Shown here: piece after piece, positions 26,902-35,686 of the stretch
Position numbering within the stretch: the stretch's first letter is position 1
Layout of the letters: each line of letters begins with the position of its first letter
Assembly (NCBI GenBank): GCA_910588215.1
Contig: CAJUQJ010000029.1
Coordinates: 1-53,153 of the forward strand
Origin: an uncultured Lachnospiraceae bacterium
GTDB taxonomy: Bacteria; Bacillota; Clostridia; Lachnospirales; Lachnospiraceae
Length of the DNA stretch: 53,153 bases
Direction: 5' to 3'
The notes under the pieces: generated by a model
What the model was told of the DNA's origin: nothing
The model's database searches: none
What the model saw: the letters and a program-made list of their open reading frames with translations, nothing else
Position numbers and translations under genes: made by a program

Positions 26902-27861
26902 CTAGCCTCCATAATACCTACCCAGAAAGCTTCCGTCCGCATTCCCGATCGCAATTCCCACGAGCGGACATTCCCTGACGGCAAGCTGCTCTGTCACGTA
27001 GCTCAAATAAACCGCATGTACTTCACCGTACGACACTAAAAGCACCACTCCGTCCGCTGCGCACAGTTCCTGCCATTGTTCTTCTGCCACCGCTTCCTTC
27101 TGTCTCAGCAAAAGCACGGCTATATCGCCTTTCTGCGCTCTTATATATGCCAGATTCGCTTCATAATCCTTCTCCAACCGTTCCCCCGCACCGCTGTAGC
27201 CGATAAACGCCGCATCCGTCACCTGTCTTAGATCGGAAGCCACCATAATACGGTCATCCAAGATATAGTAGAGAAGCATCCCCAACAGCACCAATACAGT
27301 CACAAGCACCGCGCCGCCTGCCAGTGCCTGCTTCCATCTCGCATCCGCCACCACAAGCTTCGCACTGGTAGTCTGTATCACCTCAATCTGCTTAAACTCC
27401 TTAGCCGTATTTCCACGATTCACAAGCGACTGTCCGGTCGCCTGCAAAATTCGGTCACAGCTGTCTGCGTCATGTGTCGTAACCGTGATCGTCAAAAGTC
27501 TTAAGTCCGAAAGGATCTCGGCCTTGACCGCCGCGGCCACCTCTTCCCGCGTATATTCTTCCGGCAGATACTGCATGGTCACGTCAAGAATAGGATCCGT
27601 AGCCATAAGATCGTTCCACGTGTACCCGTTATATGCCTGATAGACCTCTCCCGTCTCATCCGTCTCGAAATCCAGATAGATCTTGGCCATCGCCTGATAT
27701 TCCCGCTCCGATTCCGGAATCACACGGGAAACAGCATAGATCCCGCCGCCAAGCACGGCGCCGGCCACTGCCGCAAGCAGTATAAGCTTGATCTTTCCCA
27801 TAAAACAAAGTAGTATCTTCTTCATATCCATGCCTGCATCGGCATACTTGATCTCCCGCAT
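26902..27861 (-). CDS. Wzz/YveK-type chain-length protein with a degenerate kinase-like tail
   Basis: A 319-residue protein. An N-terminal membrane segment (ILLAAVAGAVLGGGIYAV) leads into the extracellular Wzz domain (about residues 45-185) and a second segment (AGGAVLVTVLVLLGMLLYYI), the layout of polysaccharide co-polymerases. After LDDRIMVASDLRQVTD comes a tail of about 95 residues ending ADGVVLLVSYGEVHAVYLSY and CPLVGIAIGNADG. That tail resembles the last part of a bacterial tyrosine kinase (CpsD/Wzc), but there is no Walker A loop. It probably controls chain length without phosphorylation. No separate kinase gene is in the locus. Confidence 0.82.
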   Translation of the reverse strand: MREIKYADAGMDMKKILLCFMGKIKLILLAAVAGAVLGGGIYAVSRVIPESEREYQAMAKIYLDFETDETGEVYQAYNGYTWNDLMATDPILDVTMQYLPEEYTREEVAAAVKAEILSDLRLLTITVTTHDADSCDRILQATGQSLVNRGNTAKEFKQIEVIQTTSAKLVVADARWKQALAGGAVLVTVLVLLGMLLYYILDDRIMVASDLRQVTDAAFIGYSGAGERLEKDYEANLAYIRAQKGDIAVLLLRQKEAVAEEQWQELCAADGVVLLVSYGEVHAVYLSYVTEQLAVRECPLVGIAIGNADGSFLGRYYGG

Positions 27862-27888
27862 ATATTTGCCCCCATATCAGCCTGTCCG

Positions 27889-29265
27889 TCAGCCCTTCTT
27901 GGCTGCCGTGACCTGATCACCGTTCACGCCTTCCGTACTCTCCGGTTTTATAAGGATCTTCAATGTCAAAAGCATCAGCTTTAGATCCAGCCAGACCGAA
28001 TACTGCTCTATATAGGTCAGATCCAACTTTAACTTATCGTAAGGCGTCGTATTATACTTCCCGTACACCTGGGCATATCCTGCAAGCCCTGCCTTTACCT
28101 TCATACGGAATGCAAACTCCGGCATATCTTCCAGATATTGTGCAATGATCTCCGGCCGCTCCGGTCTCGGCCCGATGAAAGACATCTCTCCCTTTAAAAT
28201 ATTGATCAGCTGGGGCAGTTCGTCAATCCTGACCGCACGGATGAATTTACCGATCGGCGTGATACGGGAGTCGTTCTTCGCCGCCAGCCGCGCTACCCCA
28301 TCCTTCTCCGCGTCCACGCGCATGCTCCTAAATTTCATGATAGAGAATTTCTTCTGCCCTATCGTACACCTAACCTGTTTATAGAATACCGGCCCGCCGT
28401 CATACAGCTTGATCGCTGCCGCCGTGATCAACATGAAAGGCGAGGTGATCACCAGTAAGAGTACGGAACAGATCAAATCGATAGCTCTCTTGGCGATACG
28501 CTGTTCTATCTTAAGCGCATACTCCCTTGTCAGGTAGATCGGCGTGTCAAACAGATGTAGCTGCGTCGCTCCTTTCACCAGTACATCCGATATTTTCGGC
28601 ATCATATAGACCCGGACCGAACGGCTGTAGCAGTACTTCAACAGCGTATTTCTCTCCGCCGCCGGAATATCCCACAAGACCACCGCCCCATAGTCCTTCC
28701 ATATCTCCTTCTTGACCGCTTCGATGCCTTCTGCAATATTAATGCTGCCTGCGATCTTATACTTCTCCCTGCGCGATTCAAACTTGGCCACAATATCATT
28801 GATCGGCCGCTCCCCATGAATGATCAGCAGCCCTCTGGGCGGAAATACTCTAAAATAGCAGGTATTGCAAACAAACACCCACACGGCGGAGAAAACGGCC
28901 TGGATCAGCATGACCTCCGCGATCGGCCTGACCTTTACAACCCAGTTCGCCATCAGGGATATCTGGAAATAAGATATCACATTTGCAAACAACAGCGAGA
29001 AAAATTCCGATATGAATACATCTATGGGCTTCAGATAGCCAATCTTCAGTACTCCATAAGTACTGGCAAAGAAAAGCAGCAATACAAAATAGAGCACAAC
29101 GATAAGAACATGTCCTTTGAAATAAAACTTGGCATGCCCATGAAATTTCAGATACGGATAATATTCCTGAAACCAGTAATACGCATAGACTGCCGTATGA
29201 AAAAGCAATCCGATCAGGGACAGCTGCAATATGATCAGTCTCTTTAAAGATCCCATTCTTTTCAT
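27889..29265 (-). CDS. Polyprenyl glycosylphosphotransferase (priming sugar transferase)
   Basis: A 458-residue membrane enzyme that starts repeat-unit assembly by moving a sugar-1-phosphate onto undecaprenyl phosphate. Four N-terminal helices (about residues 10-150) and a Rossmann-like middle region are followed by the catalytic domain: KRAIDLICSVLLLVITSPFM, GGPVFYKQVRCTIGQKKFSI, RSMRVDAEKDG, RIDELPQLINILKGEMSFIG and PRPERPE. This is the WbaP/CpsE class. The sugar is not readable. GAGGT lies seven bases before the ATG at 29265. Confidence 0.93.
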   Translation of the reverse strand: MKRMGSLKRLIILQLSLIGLLFHTAVYAYYWFQEYYPYLKFHGHAKFYFKGHVLIVVLYFVLLLFFASTYGVLKIGYLKPIDVFISEFFSLLFANVISYFQISLMANWVVKVRPIAEVMLIQAVFSAVWVFVCNTCYFRVFPPRGLLIIHGERPINDIVAKFESRREKYKIAGSINIAEGIEAVKKEIWKDYGAVVLWDIPAAERNTLLKYCYSRSVRVYMMPKISDVLVKGATQLHLFDTPIYLTREYALKIEQRIAKRAIDLICSVLLLVITSPFMLITAAAIKLYDGGPVFYKQVRCTIGQKKFSIMKFRSMRVDAEKDGVARLAAKNDSRITPIGKFIRAVRIDELPQLINILKGEMSFIGPRPERPEIIAQYLEDMPEFAFRMKVKAGLAGYAQVYGKYNTTPYDKLKLDLTYIEQYSVWLDLKLMLLTLKILIKPESTEGVNGDQVTAAKKG

Positions 29266-29367
29266 TATCATACCTCATCTGTAGCAGCAGACCGGCTTCC
29301 TGTATAATTCGGCACGGTCAGTGCAAGAATTCTGCATTGGCGCTTCTCCTGTTCTTGCTGCCTGCTG

Positions 29368-30243
29368 TCACAATCGTCTTTTCGTTGCCCGATAAGCCCA
29401 CATAGCAAAACAGTACGCACTGACAGGTAAGGACAACCGTTCCTGTCTGCGGTACAAGTTCCAGATGCGTCTTAGCGCCGTTAGTTTATTGGAAGATAGC
29501 GACCGTGCCGGCCGCCTGTAGATCGCCAGCACCTCATCCAGTCCGTATGCCGTATGGCCTGCCCGCAATATCTGCCACCAGGTAGCCGTGTCTTCACTCT
29601 CCACTACAGGCATTCTAATCAGTTCCGCCGGAATCTGCTCTTGGTCCAGCAAAACGGTCGTCGTAAAGATCACCGTCCGGGATAAAGCCTGCCTGTACCG
29701 CAGTTCCTCAGGGACATGTACCACCTTACCCACTGGTCTGGCTTCCTCGTCTCCAAACTCATAGGCCGTAAATACGAACCCGGCCTGCTTGCTTCGCATA
29801 AACTCCAGTTCTTTCTCTAATTTACACGAATGCCAGATGTCATCCGCATCCAGGAAGGCGATATACCGGCCTGCAGCGTAATCCAGGCCGGTGTTGCGCG
29901 CGCGCGCTGCCCCTTCATTCTTCTCCTTACAGATCAGTCGTACTCTCTGTCCACCGGCAGCGACAAACTCTTCCACCGGCAAGCTCTCCTGCCCGGATCC
30001 TTTAGTACCAGGCTCCACACAGTCATCTGCTGAAGTGTATGTTTCCGCCCCGTCCGTCTTCCGGCCCTCCTTCGTTACTGTCAGCACCCTGCGGATCTCC
30101 CCGGCACTGTCGTCCGGCGAACGATCCTCTATCAGCAGCAGTTCCCATTTCTGAAAGGTCTGCCGCTGTACCATTGCGATTGTATCCTTTATATAAGCGG
30201 CCGCATTATATACCGGCACGATGATGCTCACCAGTTCTTTCAT
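29368..30243 (-). CDS. Glycosyltransferase family 2 with a central insertion
   Basis: A 291-residue GT-A enzyme. Seen: VSIIVPVYNAAAYIKDTI, LLLIEDRSPDDSAGEIRR, GAARARNTGLDYAAGRYIAF and the metal site LDADDIWHSCKL. Between the second strand and the NEGAARARN motif is an extra stretch of about 40 polar residues (from TKEGRKTDGAETYTSADD), absent from most GT2 enzymes. The start overlaps the upstream stop as TGATG, which means coupled translation. It belongs to the polysaccharide operon. Confidence 0.88.
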   Translation of the reverse strand: MKELVSIIVPVYNAAAYIKDTIAMVQRQTFQKWELLLIEDRSPDDSAGEIRRVLTVTKEGRKTDGAETYTSADDCVEPGTKGSGQESLPVEEFVAAGGQRVRLICKEKNEGAARARNTGLDYAAGRYIAFLDADDIWHSCKLEKELEFMRSKQAGFVFTAYEFGDEEARPVGKVVHVPEELRYRQALSRTVIFTTTVLLDQEQIPAELIRMPVVESEDTATWWQILRAGHTAYGLDEVLAIYRRPARSLSSNKLTALRRIWNLYRRQERLSLPVSAYCFAMWAYRATKRRL

Positions 30244-31172
30244 CAGATATCCTCTTTAACAAGATATATAGGTCTTTTCTTCACTTCCATATAAGTCTTG
30301 GATAAGTATTGCCCTACTATGCCAAGACAAAACAGCTGCACGCCACTGACCAGAAGGATAATACACACCAGTGACGGCCAGCCCGAAGTTGGATCGCCAT
30401 AGATCAGTGTTCTCACGATCGTCACAATGATCATCCCAAATGCCAATACACAAAAGAGCGCACCCAGCACTGCCGCCATCGTAAGCGGCACCGTAGAGAA
30501 AGCAGTGATACCCTCCAGAGAATAGACAAACAGCTTCCAGAAGGACCACTTTGTCTCCCCCTTCTTGCGCTCTACATTTTCGTATTCCAGCCACTTTGTC
30601 TCGTAACCCACCCAGCCGAAGATCCCTTTGGTGAACCGATTATACTCCGTCATCGCCAGAATGGCATCCACCACCTGTCTGGTCATGAGTCGGTAATCCC
30701 TGGCGCCATCCACAATCTCCGTCCTGGAGATCTTATTCATGATCCGATAGAACATTCTCGCGAAAAACGACCGGACCGGCGGTTCTCCTTTTCTTGTGAC
30801 ACGCCGCGTTGCCACGGAATCATACCCTTGTTCAATATAACTGTACATTTCCGGCAAAAGCGAAGGCGGATCCTGCAGATCGGCATCCATCATGACTACC
30901 ATATCTCCCTTTGCTCTCTGCAGTCCGGCATAAATTGCCGCTTCCTTTCCAAAATTACGTGAAAAAGATAGCAGATGCACTCTGGCATCCTCCTCGTGCA
31001 GTCTCTTGACCTCCGCTACTGTCTTATCTTTGGATCCGTCGTCCACGTAAATGATCTCTATCTCAGTCTCTTTCTCCTGAAAAAAAGAAGCATTCCTGAG
31101 CAGTTCATCATAAAAATCTCTCACATTCTCTTCTTCATTATAGCAAGGAACGATCACGCTGAGTAATTTCAT
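30243..31172 (-). CDS. GtrB/DPM1-like polyprenyl-phosphate glycosyltransferase
   Basis: A 309-residue enzyme with a GT2 catalytic domain and two C-terminal membrane helices. Seen: LLSVIVPCYNEEENVRDFYD, IIYVDDGSKDKT, FSRNFGKEAAIYAGLQ, VMMDADLQDPPSLLPEM, then VPLTMAAVLGALFCVLAFGM and LFCLGIVGQYLSKTYMEVKK. This is the bactoprenol-phosphate sugar synthase pattern; the product could feed the GT39-like enzyme at the end of the operon. The start at 31172 fits the family start; 31184 is an alternative. It is the first gene after the terminator that follows the Spo0A-like gene. Confidence 0.9.
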   Translation of the reverse strand: MKLLSVIVPCYNEEENVRDFYDELLRNASFFQEKETEIEIIYVDDGSKDKTVAEVKRLHEEDARVHLLSFSRNFGKEAAIYAGLQRAKGDMVVMMDADLQDPPSLLPEMYSYIEQGYDSVATRRVTRKGEPPVRSFFARMFYRIMNKISRTEIVDGARDYRLMTRQVVDAILAMTEYNRFTKGIFGWVGYETKWLEYENVERKKGETKWSFWKLFVYSLEGITAFSTVPLTMAAVLGALFCVLAFGMIIVTIVRTLIYGDPTSGWPSLVCIILLVSGVQLFCLGIVGQYLSKTYMEVKKRPIYLVKEDI

Positions 31173-31235
31173 CTGCAATAACATACCTTTCTTTTACATA
31201 AAATAACAAATCATTATAATTCTATCATAATTCAA

Positions 31236-31264
31236 CAAAAAAAGGAAGAGACAGGTCTCTTCCT
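31236..31264 (-). terminator. Strong Rho-independent terminator after the Spo0A-like gene
   Basis: On the minus strand a perfect 10-bp stem AGGAAGAGAC / GTCTCTTCCT (31243-31264) with a two-base loop is followed by seven T. It separates the precursor and regulator genes from the glycosyltransferase operon. The AT-rich 65 bp after it must hold the operon promoter, or the hairpin works as an attenuator that some transcripts pass. Confidence 0.85.
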
Positions 31265-31283
31265 AATTCCCAATAACATTCCG

Positions 31284-31664
31284 TCAGATCAATTCATATT
31301 CCAGCCGTATATGATCCGCCACCGCTGCAATATATTCACTGTTCGTCGGTCTGCTGTATTCTTCCGAATTATTGTAGCCAAATAATTCTTCAAACAGCTC
31401 CCCATTACCTCTTTCCCAAGACACTTCAATTGCATTTCGAATCGCGCGTTCAATCTTTTGGTCCGTTGTCTTATGCTTTTTCGCCAGATCCGGATACAAT
31501 AACTTGGTAACACTGCCTACTAATTCCATGTCCTCCGCACACATTTCAACCGCACTTCTTAAGTATTGGTACCCTCTCAGATGTGCCGGAATCCCCAGTT
31601 CCAACATGAAATCGGAGATAGCCTGCTCCAACTCATGCCCGGTCACTGTCTTTTCCTCTATCAT
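31284..31664 (-). CDS. Stand-alone Spo0A C-terminal DNA-binding domain protein
   Basis: A 126-residue protein that matches the DNA-binding (sigma-A-contacting) domain of the sporulation regulator Spo0A: LELGIPAHLRGYQYLRSAVE, VTKLLYPDLAKKHKTT, KIERAIRNAIEVSWERGN and RPTNSEYIAAVADHIRLE. The receiver domain of Spo0A is missing; the protein starts only about 10 residues before the domain. It could bind 0A-box-like sites without phosphorylation control. It lies inside the polysaccharide locus, just before the terminator and the glycosyltransferase operon, so control of that operon is a reasonable inference. True Spo0A would be about 260 residues. Confidence 0.88.
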   Translation of the reverse strand: MIEEKTVTGHELEQAISDFMLELGIPAHLRGYQYLRSAVEMCAEDMELVGSVTKLLYPDLAKKHKTTDQKIERAIRNAIEVSWERGNGELFEELFGYNNSEEYSRPTNSEYIAAVADHIRLEYELI

Positions 31665-31769
31665 TGCCCTTCATACTCCTTTGCGAATCAAACCAAATTG
31701 TTAGTGTAGTTTCTTTATTTAACTACATAATAGCAAACTAACGACTCGCTGTAAATAGTAAGGCATCGC

Positions 31770-32711
31770 CTATAATCGGGCCGATTCTACATTCTCCTTG
31801 AACCATTCATATGCAAGCTGCACACCTTCTTCCAATTCCACCTTATGATGCCATCCCAGGCCTTGCAGCTTCGACACATCCGTCAGTTTACGTGGCGTAC
31901 CATCCGGCATCTCCTTATTCCACAGGATTTCACCATCGTACCCCACTACGCGCTGTACCGTCTCAGCCAATTCTCTGATCGTGACCTCTTTACCCGTGCC
32001 GATATTCACGTGTTCCTCCCCACTGTAATTTTCCAGCAGAAATACACAGGCATCCGCCATATCATCCACATACAGGAACTCCCTTAAGGGCGTCCCTGTT
32101 CCCCAAAGTTCTACGTGCGCCTCTTTGTTGACTTTGGCCTCATGGAACTTACGGATCATTGCAGGCATAACATGGGATCCCTGCAAGTCATAGTTGTCAT
32201 GCGGCCCGTAGAGGTTCGTAGGCATACAGCTGATAAAATCATCCCCATACTGTCTCTTGAAGAACTTACACATTTCAAGCCCCGCGATCTTGGCGATTGC
32301 ATACGCCTCATTGGTCTCCTCCAGCGGTCCGGTCAGAAGAGCACTCTCCGGAATCGGCTGCGGCGCCAGCTTCGGATAGATACAGGTACTGCCCAAAAAC
32401 AGTAGTTTCTTCACATGATAGTCATGACAGCACTTAACTACATTGCACTGTATCTGCAGATTCTCATAAGCAAATTCCGCCGGCGCAGTATTATTGGCAT
32501 TGATTCCGCCGACCTTCGCCGCCGCCAGTACAACTATATCCGGTCTCTCCGCCTCAAAGAACTCCCTTGCTGCCTGCTGACTCGTAAGGTCCAGCTCCCG
32601 ATGTGTCCTGCCGATGATATTGGTATACCCTTTCTTCTCAAGGTTTCTCACGATTGCGCTGCCCACGAGTCCCCTGTGGCCAGCTATATATATTTTGTCT
32701 GTCTTATTCAT
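31770..32711 (-). CDS. fcl: GDP-L-fucose synthase
   Basis: A 313-residue short-chain dehydrogenase-fold enzyme that epimerises and reduces GDP-4-keto-6-deoxymannose to GDP-L-fucose with NADPH. Seen: IYIAGHRGLVGSAIVRNLE (Gly-rich NADP site), LAAAKVGGINANN, LFLGSTCIYPK with the catalytic Ser, NEAYAIAKIAGL with Tyr-x3-Lys, and PTNLYGPHDNYDLQGSHVMP. AAGGAGGAG precedes the ATG. It pairs with Gmd, encoded two genes upstream. Confidence 0.95.
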   Translation of the reverse strand: MNKTDKIYIAGHRGLVGSAIVRNLEKKGYTNIIGRTHRELDLTSQQAAREFFEAERPDIVVLAAAKVGGINANNTAPAEFAYENLQIQCNVVKCCHDYHVKKLLFLGSTCIYPKLAPQPIPESALLTGPLEETNEAYAIAKIAGLEMCKFFKRQYGDDFISCMPTNLYGPHDNYDLQGSHVMPAMIRKFHEAKVNKEAHVELWGTGTPLREFLYVDDMADACVFLLENYSGEEHVNIGTGKEVTIRELAETVQRVVGYDGEILWNKEMPDGTPRKLTDVSKLQGLGWHHKVELEEGVQLAYEWFKENVESARL

Positions 32712-32786
32712 AGTCTATAGTCTCCTCCTTAATGCGGGTTGTACCAGCCTCAACGCTCCGCCTCGAACCCCTCTTAACGCCTTATC

Positions 32787-34502
32787 TCACTGCTCTTTAT
32801 CTATGGCGGAAAATCCGTCTTCGATATCAGCTCCGAGAAATTCTATTTCCGTCCTGACCGGTGCAGAAGGAAAGGCCTCATACCCGACTTGATCTCCGTT
32901 CACCGGATAATAAAACACAACGTCTTCTATCAAATACGAATCCGTCTCATACTCATCGTAATCTTTCTGCACCAGCCAGTATGCATTCTCATAAGACGAG
33001 ACGATCTCCCGTCCGAGCGCCAGACATTTATAGCCCAGCAGCAGAATCACCGCCGCCATACCTCCCAGCCTGACTGCCTCTTTCATGCCTCTGTCGCGCT
33101 CCTGTCTTCTCCCGGATACGATCCCATCATAAATCCCTCCGAAGATGACCGCCGCTGTCAAATATACATAGACACAGCCATAACGGATCAAAGGAGAAGT
33201 GCCGAGCCAGAATATAAAGGAGGCTGCCATCGTGGTCTGCACCAGTACAAGCCCCCATCTTCTGCGCCAGAGTCCAAGGACCATGCCGACGACATACCCG
33301 ATCAAAACAAGGACCGCCGCTGCTGCCGCCGCCACCAGCACTTTATCGCTCCCCGGCAGGGCCCGGAACCAATCCGGCAGCCACTCTCTCACCGGGATTT
33401 CATATCGCGTCACATCCGAATATCCTCTGCCCCAGACCTGAATCTCCCTTGCATCATAGTCTGCCACCCCTTTTGGTATCTTCCATCTTACGTCGAACAG
33501 ATCGATCTGCGTGAACGGATAGACCAGCCAGCCCGACAGTACTATATTCCGGATAAAGAACGGAAGCGCCGTCACAATGCCGAGCGTCAGGTACAGCCCC
33601 GTCTCCTTCCAGCGCTTTCCTTTCAGCAGCCAGTATGCCGGATAGATCACCAGCAATAGGATCAATGCCGCCGAAAGCTTCACCGTCATCAGGAATACTC
33701 CCATCACACAGAGTATTCCGTAAGGAAAAATCATCTCTGCACGGGTATTCTCTTCCTCTTCCAGAAGTTCCAGCCATCGTATCACAATATAGAAGGCCAG
33801 CAATACCATAAAATAGTCGGACGCAGGGGATATCATCTCGTCAAAAATGTTCACCAGATAATATATGCCCATCACTCTTGCAAAGTCGCTTGTCCGCAGT
33901 ACGCCCTTCCGCAGCCGCCCTATGATCTCCAGACAGATCTTCGCCACCAGAAATGCCAGCCAGCCGGCTGTACAATGATAGGACCGCCCGCCCAACGCTG
34001 CCATACTATACAGTGCTGAAAGGGAAAAGGAGGCGCTGTTATAAGCCAGTCTGCAGTGCAGATTACCAAGTCCTTTCACCGCACCGTATTCTTCCAGCCA
34101 CCTGATGCTTTGCGCGTGATACAGGCCGGTATCGTAGTGGATCATCCCCCTTGAAGTCCCATATGCAAACAAGCAGAAGAGAAACAGCACTGCGGCACTG
34201 CGGCCTTTGTTCTCCCACATACCGCGCCACGTCTTAGACAGGCTTATACAATGCTTCCGCCTGCTGCCCCACAGGATGCCCAGACAAACTGCCACAAGCA
34301 GCAGGTTAGCCGTCAGTCCCACACCGTCAAATAAACTGAAGAACTGTGCATATACAGTCACTGCTGCCAGCCCACAGAACAGATAAGTATCCGCATGCCT
34401 GATCCGATAAGGTACAAATCGAGTCAGCCCCCGCAGGATGCCGTAACCTATAAGAAAAGTCGTAAGAAATAGATAGATCCATATTCCTGTCACTATCAGC
34501 AT
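32787..34502 (-). CDS. LIC_10190-like polytopic membrane protein
   Basis: A 571-residue membrane protein with about 12 hydrophobic segments. The motif HYDTGLYHAQSIRWLEEYG followed by GLGNLHCRLAYNSASFSLSA is the signature I associate with the LIC_10190 family of surface-polysaccharide membrane proteins. Its role is not established; a polyprenyl-sugar-dependent transferase is possible because of the acidic residue in the first external loop. It sits between gmd and fcl. The ATG at 34502 follows AAAGG by 10 bases. Confidence 0.75.
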   Translation of the reverse strand: MLIVTGIWIYLFLTTFLIGYGILRGLTRFVPYRIRHADTYLFCGLAAVTVYAQFFSLFDGVGLTANLLLVAVCLGILWGSRRKHCISLSKTWRGMWENKGRSAAVLFLFCLFAYGTSRGMIHYDTGLYHAQSIRWLEEYGAVKGLGNLHCRLAYNSASFSLSALYSMAALGGRSYHCTAGWLAFLVAKICLEIIGRLRKGVLRTSDFARVMGIYYLVNIFDEMISPASDYFMVLLAFYIVIRWLELLEEEENTRAEMIFPYGILCVMGVFLMTVKLSAALILLLVIYPAYWLLKGKRWKETGLYLTLGIVTALPFFIRNIVLSGWLVYPFTQIDLFDVRWKIPKGVADYDAREIQVWGRGYSDVTRYEIPVREWLPDWFRALPGSDKVLVAAAAAAVLVLIGYVVGMVLGLWRRRWGLVLVQTTMAASFIFWLGTSPLIRYGCVYVYLTAAVIFGGIYDGIVSGRRQERDRGMKEAVRLGGMAAVILLLGYKCLALGREIVSSYENAYWLVQKDYDEYETDSYLIEDVVFYYPVNGDQVGYEAFPSAPVRTEIEFLGADIEDGFSAIDKEQ

Positions 34503-34515
34503 AACTCTATGCCTT

Positions 34516-35580
34516 TCACTTTCTGTTCCTGTACTCCTCACAGGTCAAACCTGCAGTCTCCTTCAGATCGGCTTCCATCATCATTGCCACAAGGCCTTTA
34601 AAGTCCACATCCCGCTTCCATCCCAGCTCTCGCTCCGCCTTCTGGCAATTCCCCCATAGGAACTCAACCTCGGCAGGACGGTAGAACTCCGGATTCACAT
34701 CCACTAACAGTCTGCCGCTCGCCGCATCGTATCCCTTCTCATTGACTCCGGTACCTTCCCAGCGAATCTCAATACCCAGCTCGCCAAAAGCCGCTTCTAC
34801 AAATTCCCTTACCGTATGGGTTTCATTGGTAGCCAACACATAGTCGTCGGCTCTGTCCTGCTGCAGCATCAGCCACATACCTTTCACGTAATCTCCCGCA
34901 AATCCCCAGTCTCTCTTGGCATTCATATTGCCCAGCGACAGCTTCTCCTGTTTGCCGGCAATGATATTCGCGATCGCCAGCGTGATCTTCCTCGTAACAA
35001 AATTCTCGCCCCGTCTGGGAGACTCATGGTTAAAAAGAATCCCGTTGCACGCATACATATTATAGGATTCCCTGTAATTCACAGTGATCCAATATGAGTA
35101 GAGTTTGGCCGCACCGTAAGGACTCTTCGGATAAAAAGGCGTTTTCTCACTCTGCGGAGCCGTCTCCGGAATGCCGCCGAACAACTCAGAAGTCGATGCC
35201 TGATAGAATCTGCAGTTTCCGCCATTCACCCGAATCGCCTCTAACAACTTCAAAGTACTCACCCCGGTAGCTTCCGCCGTGTACTCCGGCACGTCAAAGG
35301 ATATCCCCACATGAGACTGCGCCGCCAGATTGTACACCTCCGTAGGCCGAATCTCCGCGATCAGCCTCATCAAATTGCTGGAATCCGTAGTGTCTGCAAA
35401 ATGTAGAAAAAATTTTATTTTGTAATAATCCGAATTGATCAAATGGTCGATCCTGGCGGTATTGGAAATACTGTGTCTGCGGATCAGACCATGGACCTCA
35501 TATCCCTTCTCCAACAAGATTTCTGCCAGATAAGAACCATCCTGTCCTGTAATTCCTGTGATCAACGCTATTCTTTGCAT
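34516..35580 (-). CDS. gmd: GDP-mannose 4,6-dehydratase
   Basis: A 354-residue enzyme that converts GDP-mannose to GDP-4-keto-6-deoxymannose, the first step to GDP-fucose. Seen: ALITGITGQDGSYLAEILLE (NADP site), HGLIRRHSISNTARIDHL, VYNLAAQSHVGISFDVPEYT, FYQASTSELFG, SPYGAAKLYSYWITVNYRES in outline (Tyr-x3-Lys), and FNHESPRRGENFVTRKI. These are characteristic of Gmd. AAAGGGAG precedes the ATG. Confidence 0.96.
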   Translation of the reverse strand: MQRIALITGITGQDGSYLAEILLEKGYEVHGLIRRHSISNTARIDHLINSDYYKIKFFLHFADTTDSSNLMRLIAEIRPTEVYNLAAQSHVGISFDVPEYTAEATGVSTLKLLEAIRVNGGNCRFYQASTSELFGGIPETAPQSEKTPFYPKSPYGAAKLYSYWITVNYRESYNMYACNGILFNHESPRRGENFVTRKITLAIANIIAGKQEKLSLGNMNAKRDWGFAGDYVKGMWLMLQQDRADDYVLATNETHTVREFVEAAFGELGIEIRWEGTGVNEKGYDAASGRLLVDVNPEFYRPAEVEFLWGNCQKAERELGWKRDVDFKGLVAMMMEADLKETAGLTCEEYRNRK

Positions 35581-35686
35581 GCTTTCTCCCTTTCTTCTGT
35601 CTCATCAATTCCTGCCGGCCACCGCTATCCGATGCCCGGGCAGCCTTATTCTCTCATATAATCGCGGTCCTGTAAAGAATATCTCC

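Noticed and set aside
26118..26978. Plus-strand frame of 286 codons
   Set aside because: It mirrors the GT2-like gene and shows no family features.
32889..33659. Plus-strand frame of 256 codons
   Set aside because: It is antisense to the LIC_10190-like membrane protein and has a shadow-like composition.
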